Assembly (NCBI GenBank): GCA_001788395.1
Contig: MGBT01000163.1
Location: 5,173-54,152 of the forward strand
Length of the DNA stretch: 48,980 bases
Source: Candidatus Rokubacteria bacterium GWA2_70_23
GTDB lineage: Bacteria > Methylomirabilota > Methylomirabilia > Rokubacteriales > CSP1-6
Direction: 5' to 3'
Shown: positions 18,392-26,558 of the stretch, piece after piece
Numbering within the stretch: the stretch's first letter is position 1
Layout of the letters: every line of letters begins with the position of its first letter
Position numbers and translations under genes: made by a program
Notes under the pieces: generated by a model
What the model was told of the DNA's origin: nothing
Seen by the model: only the letters and a program-made list of their open reading frames with translations
The model's database searches: none

Positions 18392-19969
18392 TCAAATCAT
18401 GGGCCCGCCGCGCGACTTGATCAGCTCCATGAACTCGGCGCGCGTCTCGGGGCGGTCGCGGAACGCCCCGAGCATGGCCGAGGTCACCGCCTTGGAGTTC
18501 TGCTTCTCCACCCCGCGCATGACCATGCACATGTGCAGGGCCTCCATCACCACCGCCACGCCGCGGGGCTGCAGCACCTCGTTGATGGTCTGCGCGATCT
18601 GGGTGGTGAGCCGCTCCTGCACCTGCAAGCGCCGGCTGAACATCTCCACGAGCCGCGGCATCTTCGACAGCCCCACGATCTTCTTCGACGGCATGTAGGC
18701 GATGTGGCACTTCCCGAAGAAGGGAAGCAAATGATGTTCACAATTATGCGTCAGGTGGCCGCCGATCAGGAAGGTCGGATACGGGGCGCAGGTGATGCTG
18801 TACACCGTGTGCGGCTTCTTGGCAGTGGGGAGATGCCGCAACTCCACGACCGCGGCGTACCCGCTGTCGAACGGCACGTAGAACTCACTCTCCTGACGGA
18901 AGCCGTGCCTGCCGTACCAGCCCGCCTGGTGCCATCGATCCGACACGTACACCCTGAAGCACTGGTTCGCGCCGTTCCGGGTCGTGGCGAGCGGCGTGCC
19001 CAGGTACTGGGCCAGGTCCTCGAGGAAATCCCGGTTCGCGCTGGTTATGAAGCGGCCGGAGGAGCCGACCGCGTGCCCGTCCCCGTCGCAGTATCCGTCG
19101 AGGAACCCCTGCATCATCTCCCGGGAGGAGGTCACGACCCTGGGAAACCTGAACGACTTCGTCTTGCTCCGGGATCCTGTCTCCGAGACGCCGAGCCAAC
19201 GGCACAGCTTCTCTCCGACGTGCCGCGAGACGACGCGGACACGATACATCGGGACGTCTCTCCGGAGAAAACTGGATGGCACCGTCACCGGCTCCACGGT
19301 GGGCGTCGTGGACGGAAAGGCTTGAGCGAACAACTCTCGGTACTTCTCGGCGAAGGCGCGGCTCTTGACGGTAAGGCAGATCCGGCGGCCGTCCTGGATG
19401 CTCCCGTCTGCCGCCGTCGCGCCGAGCACGTATCCCAGGGCGTACCCCGGCTGGGGCTCATGGATCCTGCGGCAGAGCGAGCGCGGATTGATCCACTCCA
19501 CTCGCGCCCCCTGCTTCAGCTCCCCCGCCTCGCGCCACCCGGTCTCCGTCATGACGGGATGGTCGGGCGTCACCTGGAAGCGGCCGCGCTCGGTCCTGAC
19601 CTCGACGATGTCCCGGGTCTTCCGCGAGGTGACAGCCGTGACCTGAGTCTCCTTCAGATATCCGCGATCGAGCGTCCACAGGCGGTCCCCGGGCACGACC
19701 TCCCGGGCGGGCTTGGCGCCAGCCACGGCGTCCACGATCTGCTTGCTCGGAACGCAGAGGGAATAGAAGTCAATGTCCTTGACGATGACCATCTCGTCGT
19801 ACTGCTCCGTGAAGAGCGCCTCGTTGAGCACCGCGCGCGCGTCCTGCTGGTAGCCGGAGGTGAGGTACTCCAGGGCCTTCGCCACCCGCGCGGGCGTCTT
19901 GTCGAGCCCCTCCCGGTCGGGGTCCTGCCCCAGCTCCTTCAGCAGATCCCGGATCACCTGCTCGAGCAT
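18392..19969 (-). CDS. folE: GTP cyclohydrolase I interrupted in frame by an intein
   Basis: FolE exteins (DIDFYSL | [30 protein letters not shown]) flank a 338-aa intein; spliced length 187 aa. Confidence 0.93.
   Translation of the reverse strand: MLEQVIRDLLKELGQDPDREGLDKTPARVAKALEYLTSGYQQDARAVLNEALFTEQYDEMVIVKDIDFYSLCVPSKQIVDAVAGAKPAREVVPGDRLWTLDRGYLKETQVTAVTSRKTRDIVEVRTERGRFQVTPDHPVMTETGWREAGELKQGARVEWINPRSLCRRIHEPQPGYALGYVLGATAADGSIQDGRRICLTVKSRAFAEKYRELFAQAFPSTTPTVEPVTVPSSFLRRDVPMYRVRVVSRHVGEKLCRWLGVSETGSRSKTKSFRFPRVVTSSREMMQGFLDGYCDGDGHAVGSSGRFITSANRDFLEDLAQYLGTPLATTRNGANQCFRVYVSDRWHQAGWYGRHGFRQESEFYVPFDSGYAAVVELRHLPTAKKPHTVYSITCAPYPTFLIGGHLTHNCEHHLLPFFGKCHIAYMPSKKIVGLSKMPRLVEMFSRRLQVQERLTTQIAQTINEVLQPRGVAVVMEALHMCMVMRGVEKQNSKAVTSAMLGAFRDRPETRAEFMELIKSRGGPMI
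18743..19756 (-). mobile_element. Intein with LAGLIDADG (DOD) homing endonuclease domain inside FolE
   Basis: Starts at Cys1 ([13 protein letters not shown]), block B TPDHPV, DOD motifs [13 protein letters not shown] and [13 protein letters not shown], ends [10 protein letters not shown] followed by Cys+1. Confidence 0.93.
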
Positions 19970-19973
19970 GCCA

Positions 19974-20390
19974 TCACCTCGCCGTCTCGCCCCGGTACTC
20001 GAAGGCGTTGTTGTCCGTCTCGATCACCGCGACGCGCGTGAGACTCCCCGGCGGCAGGGCCGGCTCGAGCCACTGCCAGAAGGCGCGGGCCAGGTTCTCG
20101 CCCGTGGTGATGACGCCGTCGAGGGCCGGCACCGTGCCGGACAGGTCATGGTGGTCCACCGGCTCCAGGATCACCCGCTTCACCGCGGCGTCGAGCAGCG
20201 CGAGGTCCGCCGCCATGCCCGTCTCCGGATCCAGGCGTCCCGCCAGCGTCACCTCGACGCGATAGTTGTGACCGTGCTGCCGGTAGCAGGGCCCGTAGAC
20301 CCGCGCGTTCTCGGCGTCCGAGAGCGCCGGGCTCGCCAGGCGATGCCCGGCGCTGAAGTGATAGGTGCGGGTGAGCCGGAGCGCGCTCAC
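19974..20390 (-). CDS. 6-pyruvoyl tetrahydropterin synthase/QueD family protein (copy B, with CxxxHGH)
   Basis: [35 protein letters not shown] start overlaps upstream stop. Confidence 0.88.
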   Translation of the reverse strand: MSALRLTRTYHFSAGHRLASPALSDAENARVYGPCYRQHGHNYRVEVTLAGRLDPETGMAADLALLDAAVKRVILEPVDHHDLSGTVPALDGVITTGENLARAFWQWLEPALPPGSLTRVAVIETDNNAFEYRGETAR

Positions 20391-20800
20391 GGGCCGAAGT
20401 ACTCCACGTGGAAGGTGGGGTCCTCCCGGAGCCGCAGGCCGTGGAGGCGCTCGCCGCCCAGCGTGGGGACCAGCAAGTCCCAGATGGCACGGACGAGGTT
20501 CTCGGTGGTGGGGATCTGGCGCCGGGCGAAGAGCGGGTCGGCACTGAGATCGGCGTGATCGAAGCGCGCCAGGATCGCGTCGCCCACCACGCGCTTGAGC
20601 TCGCCGAGGTCCACCACCATCCCGGTTAGCGGGTCCACGGACCCGCGCAGCGTGACATCGAGCACGTAGTTGTGCCCGTGGGTGACCGTGAGCGGGCCGA
20701 ACACGCGAGCGTTCTCCTCGGCGCTCCACTCGTCCCGCCAGTAGCGGTGGGCCGCGGAGAACGTGAACTTGCGCGTCACGTAGAGCAGGCCTGGATTCAT
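20387..20800 (-). CDS. 6-pyruvoyl tetrahydropterin synthase/QueD family protein (copy A, Cys replaced by Leu)
   Basis: FTFSAAHRY, GPLTVTHGHNYVLDVT, DHADLS. Confidence 0.88.
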   Translation of the reverse strand: MNPGLLYVTRKFTFSAAHRYWRDEWSAEENARVFGPLTVTHGHNYVLDVTLRGSVDPLTGMVVDLGELKRVVGDAILARFDHADLSADPLFARRQIPTTENLVRAIWDLLVPTLGGERLHGLRLREDPTFHVEYFGP

Positions 20801-21879
20801 GTCGATGCGACCTCTCCGATATGCAATCTTACCGCGTCCAGGAACCGCTCGGCGATCAGCGTGGGCGTGAGCTCCGCCGCGCGGCGGCGCCCCGCCTCGC
20901 CCAGCTCGCGCGCGCGCTCGGGTCGCCTCAGGAGGTCCGCCAGCGCCCGGGCCAGCGCCTCGGGGTCGCGGGGCGGCACCAGCACCCCCGTCTGGCCGTC
21001 CAGCACCACCTCCGGCACGGCGGCGGCCCGGCAGGCGACGACGGGGAGCCCCGCGGCCATGGCCTCGAGGAAGACGATGCCGAATCCTTCCTGGACGCTG
21101 GGGAGACAGAAGCAGTCGGCGTTGGCGTACTCCTCGGCCAGCCGCTCCCGCGAGATGTCGCCCAGCAGCGCCACCCGTTCCCCCAGGCCGAGCGCCCCGT
21201 GGAGCCGCACGAGCAGAGCCCACTCGGGACCCTTTCCTACGATGCGGATCCGCGCCGCGGGGATTCTCGACCGGAGCCACGCGGCGGCGTACAGCAGATC
21301 GCCGATGCGCTTGCGCGGGTACTGGCGCGCGACGCAGAGCACGACCGGCCCCGCCCGCGGGCGCTGCCCTGCGCGGGCGAAGCGCGCGCGCCAGCCCTCG
21401 ACATCGATGGCCTCCGGTACAACGGCGAGCCGGGAGGCGGGGACGTCGTACTCCGCCCGCGCGATGTCGGCGGAGTAGCGGCTGGACAAGACGACCAGGT
21501 CGGCGCGCTCGGTGTTTCGCCGCTCCCAGCGGGCCTGGATCCCGAGGAGCGCCCGGACCCAGCCCCGCTCGTTCTTGCGCTCGTCGGCGATGATCCCCTT
21601 CAGCGTCGCCACGAAGGGGATGCGGCGCCGCCGCGCCCAGAGAAACCCGTCGAGGTCACAGCCGACGACCAGGTGCGCGCCGCGGGGAGGGGACAGCGCC
21701 ACGCCCACGTTGTAGAGCCAGCGGTCGAGGGTGTGGAAGCCGGTGCGGACCCGAAGGGGGCGGAGCTCCACCTCGTGGCCGAGAGCGCGGAGCCCCCGGG
21801 ACAAGGCATCGAGGCTGACGAACGTGCCGCTCCCCTCCAGCGGGTTGAACGGGGTCGAGGAGAGGACGGCGATTCGCAG
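20797..21879 (-). CDS. Glycosyltransferase family 4 protein
   Basis: GT4 C-terminal signature (LPSVQEGFGIVFLEAMAAGLPVVACRAAAVPEV). N-terminal RIAVLSSTPFNPLEGSGTF is in frame upstream of the ORF-track start (21804), reachable only from a CTG at 21879. Confidence 0.8.
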   Translation of the reverse strand: MRIAVLSSTPFNPLEGSGTFVSLDALSRGLRALGHEVELRPLRVRTGFHTLDRWLYNVGVALSPPRGAHLVVGCDLDGFLWARRRRIPFVATLKGIIADERKNERGWVRALLGIQARWERRNTERADLVVLSSRYSADIARAEYDVPASRLAVVPEAIDVEGWRARFARAGQRPRAGPVVLCVARQYPRKRIGDLLYAAAWLRSRIPAARIRIVGKGPEWALLVRLHGALGLGERVALLGDISRERLAEEYANADCFCLPSVQEGFGIVFLEAMAAGLPVVACRAAAVPEVVLDGQTGVLVPPRDPEALARALADLLRRPERARELGEAGRRRAAELTPTLIAERFLDAVRLHIGEVAST

Positions 21880-21882
21880 CGG

Positions 21883-22668
21883 CTACCGCCCCTGGAACCT
21901 CGGCGGCCGCTTCTCGAGGAAGGCCCGGGTGCCTTCCCTGTAGTCCTCGCTCTCGAACGTCTCGATGCCCAGACGTCGAAGCTCGGCCCGGTGGGCCTCG
22001 GAGAGTCCGTCGAAGATGGCGCGCACTTGCGCCTTCGTGCCGCGCACGGACAGGGGGGCGTTGGCGGCCACCGTCTTCAGGTAGTCGTCGGTGTAGCCCT
22101 CCAGCTCGGCCGCCGGCAGCAGACGCTGGATGAAGCCGATGCGCAGCGCCTCCTCGGCGTCCACGGTGCGCGCCGAGTAGAGAATGTCCTTGGCATAGGC
22201 CGGCCCCACCAGGTCCACCAGCTGATGCACGGCGTCGAGGCCGTAAATGATGGACAGCTTCGCCGCCGGGATGCCGAACCGGGAGCCGACGGCGGCGAAG
22301 CGGAGGTCGCACGCCATGGCGATGGCCATGGCCCCCCCCATGCAGAACCCGAACACCATGGCCACGGTCGGCTTGGGACAGAGACGGATGCCGGTGTAGG
22401 CGGCGTCGGTTTGCGTGCCGTACCTGAGCGCGGTCGCGGTGTCCTTCCGGTGCTCGGTGAACTCGGAGATGTCGGCGCCGGAGGCGAAGGCCTCGTGGCC
22501 CGCGCCGCGGTAGACGATGGCGCGGACGCTGTCGTCCTTGGCGAGCCCCTCCGTGACCCGCGCGATCTCCGACCACATGGCCAGGCTGATGGCGTTGCGC
22601 ATCTTGGGCCGGTTGAAGGTGACGGTGGCGATGCCGCCGTCGTGCGTCACCAGGATGTGGTCGGTCAT
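21883..22668 (-). CDS. Enoyl-CoA hydratase/isomerase family protein
   Basis: FASGADISEF and VFGFCMGGAMAIAMACDLRFA motifs. Confidence 0.92.
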   Translation of the reverse strand: MTDHILVTHDGGIATVTFNRPKMRNAISLAMWSEIARVTEGLAKDDSVRAIVYRGAGHEAFASGADISEFTEHRKDTATALRYGTQTDAAYTGIRLCPKPTVAMVFGFCMGGAMAIAMACDLRFAAVGSRFGIPAAKLSIIYGLDAVHQLVDLVGPAYAKDILYSARTVDAEEALRIGFIQRLLPAAELEGYTDDYLKTVAANAPLSVRGTKAQVRAIFDGLSEAHRAELRRLGIETFESEDYREGTRAFLEKRPPRFQGR

Positions 22669-23858
22669 GTGCGTCCTCCAGTGTACTGTTGCACGACGCC
22701 CGCCGCGATCAGGGCGTCGATGGACTCCGTGTCGTAGCCGAGGCCCGCGAGCGTCTCGCGCGTGTGCTCCCCCGTCATCGGGGCAGCGCGCTCGACGCGG
22801 GCCGGCGTGCGCGAGAGATGCACCGGCAGCGCGAGCACCTTGTGCGGGCCCCAGGTCGCGTTGGCCACCTCCTGCACGAGCCCGGCCATCCTCACCTGCG
22901 GGTCGGCGAAGACCTGGTCCACCGTGTAGATGGGGCCGCACGCCACGCCCGCCCGGTTCAGCGCCTCCACCCACTCGGCGGCGGGCCGCGTGCTCAGCAC
23001 CTGCTCCAGGATCGCGTCCATCGCCGCGCGGTTCTTCACCCGGGTCAGCGCCCCGACGAAGCGCGGGTCGTCCACGAGCTCAGGAAGCCCCAGCGCCTCG
23101 CAGCAGCGCTTCCACATGTCGTCGTTGCCCACGGCCAGGTTGAAGTAGCCGTCCTTCCCCCGGTACACGCCCATGGGCGCGGTGAGCGGGTGATGGTTGC
23201 CCACGGGCGGCGGCACCTCGCCGGTGTTCACGTACTTCGCCGCCTGGAAGGAGAGACTGCCGGCCAGCGCCTCGAGGAGCGAGGTCTCCACCCGCTGCCC
23301 GCGGCCGGACTCTCCGCGCTCGACCAGGGCCACGAGGATGCCGAGGGCCGCGAAGTACCCCGCGAGCAGATCGCCGATGGGAATCCCAACGCGGAGCGGC
23401 GCCGTCTCGGCCGTGCCCGTGAGCCACATGAGCCCCGACATCCCCTGCACGATCTGGTCGTAGCCCGGCCGCTCGCGGTACGGACCCTCCTGGCCGAAGC
23501 CCGAGATGCTCGCATAGACGAGCCGCGGGTTGTCCCGGGAGAGTGTCTCGTAGTCGATGCCGAGCCGGTGCTTGACGTCGGGGCGGTAGTTCTCCACGAC
23601 CACATCCGCCCCCGCCGCAAGCCGCTTCAGGACCTCGACGCCCCGCGGATCCTGCAGGTTCACCGCCGCGCTGCGCTTGTTGCGGTGCAGGTCCGCCGCG
23701 TCGAAGAACACGCGCTCGCGCCCCTCGCCGCCCGGCCGCTCCACGCGGAGCACCTGGGCGCCGAAGTCGGCCAGGATCTTGGTGCAGGTGGGGCCCGAGC
23801 GGACGGTGGTGAGATCCACCACGGTGAATCGGGCGAGGGGTCGGCGTGTGGCGCTCAC
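22665..23858 (-). CDS. CaiB/BaiF family (class III) CoA-transferase
   Basis: VVDLTTVRSGPTCTKILADFGAQVLRVERPGG; NKRSAAVNLQDPRG; GTG start. Confidence 0.92.
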   Translation of the reverse strand: MSATRRPLARFTVVDLTTVRSGPTCTKILADFGAQVLRVERPGGEGRERVFFDAADLHRNKRSAAVNLQDPRGVEVLKRLAAGADVVVENYRPDVKHRLGIDYETLSRDNPRLVYASISGFGQEGPYRERPGYDQIVQGMSGLMWLTGTAETAPLRVGIPIGDLLAGYFAALGILVALVERGESGRGQRVETSLLEALAGSLSFQAAKYVNTGEVPPPVGNHHPLTAPMGVYRGKDGYFNLAVGNDDMWKRCCEALGLPELVDDPRFVGALTRVKNRAAMDAILEQVLSTRPAAEWVEALNRAGVACGPIYTVDQVFADPQVRMAGLVQEVANATWGPHKVLALPVHLSRTPARVERAAPMTGEHTRETLAGLGYDTESIDALIAAGVVQQYTGGRT

Positions 23859-23926
23859 GGGAGCCCCAGTGTAACTGCGGCGGAGCGTCGTTTCAAGGAG
23901 ACCCGCCTGCGAAAGAAGGGGAAACG

Positions 23927-24002
23927 TGGTGGCGGCGGGAGGACTCGAACCTCCGACACGGGGCTTATGAGACCCCTGCTCTGCCACCTGAGCTACGCCG
24001 CC
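23927..24002 (-). tRNA. tRNA-Met (anticodon CAT), CCA encoded
   Basis: Reverse complement GGCGGCGTAGCTCAGGTGGCAGAGCAGGGGTCTCATAAGCCCCGTGTCGGAGGTTCGAGTCCTCCCGCCGCCACCA folds as a perfect cloverleaf. Confidence 0.95.
23963..24002. repeat. att direct repeat, left copy (5' part of tRNA-Met)
   Basis: Identical over 40 bp to 33187-33226. Confidence 0.92.
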
Positions 24003-24022
24003 GCGCCGGTGGACGAGCAGCA

Positions 24023-24051
24023 AACTTACAGGCTTACGGAACCCGAGTCAA
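24023..24051 (-). promoter_or_regulatory. Candidate sigma70-type promoter for tRNA-Met lying inside the element
   Basis: Minus strand TTGACT-N17-TAAGTT with TG immediately 5' of the -10; -10 ends about 20 nt before the tRNA 5' end. Confidence 0.55.
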
Positions 24052-25170
24052 GCGAGCGTCGATCGTCTGGGGGGTCACTGTGCCCGGAATTGTGCCCGTG
24101 AGCCGGCGCGCTACGTCCTGGAGATCCCCGGGGCTCACGATGTGGTAGCGGTCGAACACGCTGCGCGTCTTGTGGCCGGTCACCGTCATAGCGACGCGCT
24201 CCGGAACACCAGCGTTGACCATGTTGCGGACCGCGCTCCGCCGCATGTCGTGGCGGAGCATCCCCGGCACGCCGGCCTTCCGGCACGCCGTAGCCCACGC
24301 TTTCTTGAAGTCACCGCGGCGTTCCCCGAGCACCGGGACGCGCCGCCGGCCAGGGTTCGGCTCGCGGGCGCCCCGGAGGTTGGGAAAAACCCAGGGGACG
24401 ATACGCTGCAGCTTACGCTGCAGCCCGTCAACTCTCGCGAGCTGCGCCGCAACGGTCACCTTGACATCCGGGGGCATGTACACGATGCGCCCCTCGTCGT
24501 TCTTCGTCGAGCCGGGATCGAGGGCCAGGGTCCCGCGCTCGAGGTCCACGCGTCTGCGCTCGAGCCCGAGCACCTCCTGTACGCGCCACCCGAACACGTA
24601 GCCGACCGTGACCGCCACCCGAAGGTCCTCCGGGAGGTGCCGGCAGACCGCCGTAAACTGCGCAACTTCGAGAAAGCCGCTCCGCGGTGCCGCCTCCTTG
24701 AGCTTTCGGATCACGGGGAGCCGGAGCAGCTTCCCGTTCTCGTAGGCGAGCCGTAGCATCTTGCTCAAGACGGCCAGCTCGCGGTTGATGGTACCGTTGG
24801 CCGCTTCATCCTTCTGACGGTGGGCAACGTACGCGGCTGCATCCGCACCGCCGATGCTTGCCAGCCGGCGCCCAGAAAAGAACTGGTCGAGGTGCTTGAG
24901 ACGCTTCTCTGCCTCGTCGGGATCACGCGAGCCCGTCGTCTCGTAGTGCTCGCGGAGATCTTTCGCCGCCTCGTCGTAGCGAACGCGGTCAGCGCGAGGC
25001 AGCACCGGCAAGCCCGCCGCGGCGCGCCCCTCGTGTGCCTTCAGAAACCGTTTTGCCTCCTGCGGTGGCGTGTCGCCATCCGACACGGCCCCTGTGCTCT
25101 CCCGGATCGGCCGACCGTTGAGGTAGAACTTGACCCACCAAACCCGTCCCCGCCGATAAAGCTGTCCCAT
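24034..25170 (-). CDS. Tyrosine-type site-specific integrase
   Basis: Phage integrase C-terminal domain: R of FGWRVQEVLGL, HDMRRSAVRNMVNAGV, GHKTRSVFDRYHIV. Confidence 0.92.
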   Translation of the reverse strand: MGQLYRRGRVWWVKFYLNGRPIRESTGAVSDGDTPPQEAKRFLKAHEGRAAAGLPVLPRADRVRYDEAAKDLREHYETTGSRDPDEAEKRLKHLDQFFSGRRLASIGGADAAAYVAHRQKDEAANGTINRELAVLSKMLRLAYENGKLLRLPVIRKLKEAAPRSGFLEVAQFTAVCRHLPEDLRVAVTVGYVFGWRVQEVLGLERRRVDLERGTLALDPGSTKNDEGRIVYMPPDVKVTVAAQLARVDGLQRKLQRIVPWVFPNLRGAREPNPGRRRVPVLGERRGDFKKAWATACRKAGVPGMLRHDMRRSAVRNMVNAGVPERVAMTVTGHKTRSVFDRYHIVSPGDLQDVARRLTGTIPGTVTPQTIDARLTRVP

Positions 25171-25205
25171 GGGTCTCCCCTTTCCGTGGGGCTCGCCCGG
25201 TGGCC

Positions 25206-25406
25206 CTACTTGAGCAGGTCGGTCACCTTGATCCGGAGCGCCTTCGCCAGCTTCTCGACGGTGCCAACGGTCGGGTCATGACGCCCGGTTTCGAGCCGGG
25301 CGAGATACCCCCGGCTGACGCCCGCCTTTGCCGCGAGCGACTCTTGGCTCAGTCCTCGCTGCTCACGAAGGGCCTTGATCCGTTTAGCGAGCCTCTCCAC
25401 GAGCAT
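25206..25406 (-). CDS. XRE family helix-turn-helix regulator
   Basis: RIKALREQRGLSQESLAAKAGVSRGYLARLETGRHDPTVGTVEKLAKAL. Confidence 0.9.
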   Translation of the reverse strand: MLVERLAKRIKALREQRGLSQESLAAKAGVSRGYLARLETGRHDPTVGTVEKLAKALRIKVTDLLK

Positions 25407-25458
25407 GATTGTTATCTATGAGTAACACTCTGTCAAGGGAAGACTTCCGTGTCTTCTT

Positions 25459-25677
25459 CTACGGTGCTGCGTCCTTCCACGCCCCGATGGCCCGGTCCAG
25501 GTCGTCCTTGTCGAAGAGCAGCTTGCGCAGCTCGCCCCCGCCCGGAAGTGGGACCCGCACTCGCGGAAGGACGCCGGCTGCTTCGAGGTCCCTTACGGTC
25601 CATGGGCTCACGCCAAGGTATGCGGATGCGGTCGGAAGGTCGAGCAGCCGGGGCGAGATCGGGCACAGCACGGGCAC
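25459..25677 (-). CDS. Helix-turn-helix (MerR/excisionase-like) DNA-binding protein
   Basis: LLDLPTASAYLGVSPWTVRDLEAAGVLPRVRV...KLLFDKDDLDRAI; GTG start proposed. Confidence 0.7.
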   Translation of the reverse strand: MPVLCPISPRLLDLPTASAYLGVSPWTVRDLEAAGVLPRVRVPLPGGGELRKLLFDKDDLDRAIGAWKDAAP

Positions 25678-25892
25678 AGCCGCCTCGTAAGCCTTTAATC
25701 TGTCGGTAGCAGAAGAGAGAGCCGGGGCCTGCGGAGCCCGCGCGCTCCCGGAGGCTTGCGCCGTCCGCGGGCGGCCCGGTGGCCGGCGCAGTCGGGCAGA
25801 CGCGGCGGCCAACGCAAGTGCCACCCCGGACCCGGGGGTGATGATCCCCGGTCGGCCCGCGTCGTGTCCCGATCTCGGGGGGCGTGCCATCC

Positions 25893-26372
25893 CTACGCTC
25901 GTGGCCCGGGAACATGACGGTGCAGCCTGGAACCGGACGACTGGGAGGGCGCGCCCATGTCTGTGCCTGTCTCGCCCGGCGAGATTGGCTCCTGGACCGC
26001 CGAAGTCGTTCCTGCACGTGCTCCACGGAGGCTCCTGGCCGCCTCCGGCGACAGGGGACGTCCTATCCGGCGCCTCCTTGCCTTGATGACTGCGGCCACC
26101 GGCTCGATGACCTTCGGGAGGAAGAGGGCGCGCATCTCTCGGTCCCCGGTCTGGTGCCGCCGAACGCCAGGAATCGCCCAGAGTCTCCGGAACAGCCGCG
26201 GCCGGTCGCAGTAGACCGCGAACTCCTGGCCTCCCGTCCACTCGATCTGACCGTAGCGCCCCGGGATCGCCGGGAAGCCTTCGGTATCCGCGCGCACGCG
26301 CAAGCAATGCGGCTCGGCGATGGCCCGAAGCTCGGCGAAGGCGCCCCGTTGCTCAGTAGTCCGCTTGCCCAT
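25893..26372 (-). CDS. Hypothetical element-encoded protein
   Basis: ORF from MGKRTTEQRGAFAELRAIAEPHCLRVRADTEGFPAIPGRYGQIEW; plausible coding composition, no family recognised. Confidence 0.45.
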   Translation of the reverse strand: MGKRTTEQRGAFAELRAIAEPHCLRVRADTEGFPAIPGRYGQIEWTGGQEFAVYCDRPRLFRRLWAIPGVRRHQTGDREMRALFLPKVIEPVAAVIKARRRRIGRPLSPEAARSLRGARAGTTSAVQEPISPGETGTDMGAPSQSSGSRLHRHVPGPRA

Positions 26373-26472
26373 TCGCTGTCTGGCCGAACACCGTGGGTAT
26401 GGGCGCTCCGAGAGTCCGGACGGCCCGTGCTTGGTCATGACCATGGACACCCCTACGGGGTGATGACCAGGG

Positions 26473-26537
26473 TGTCCAAGGTCCAACCGTCCAAGGCTGG
26501 ACAGGCTGGACACGGTTGGACATTGAGCGCATGTCCA
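26473..26537. repeat. Cluster of TGTCCA/TGGACA short repeats (iteron-like)
   Basis: TGTCCA at 26473 and 26532; TGGACA at 26498, 26507 and 26517; two further GTCCAA within the 65 bp. Confidence 0.6.
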
Positions 26538-26558
26538 AGGTGGAAATCTGAGCACGCA

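Noticed and set aside
21883-21885. Recoding of TAG to fuse enoyl-CoA hydratase with the glycosyltransferase
   Set aside because: ECH ends at a natural C-terminus (RPPRFQGR); a non-canonical start for the GT is simpler. Kept only as a start-codon anomaly.
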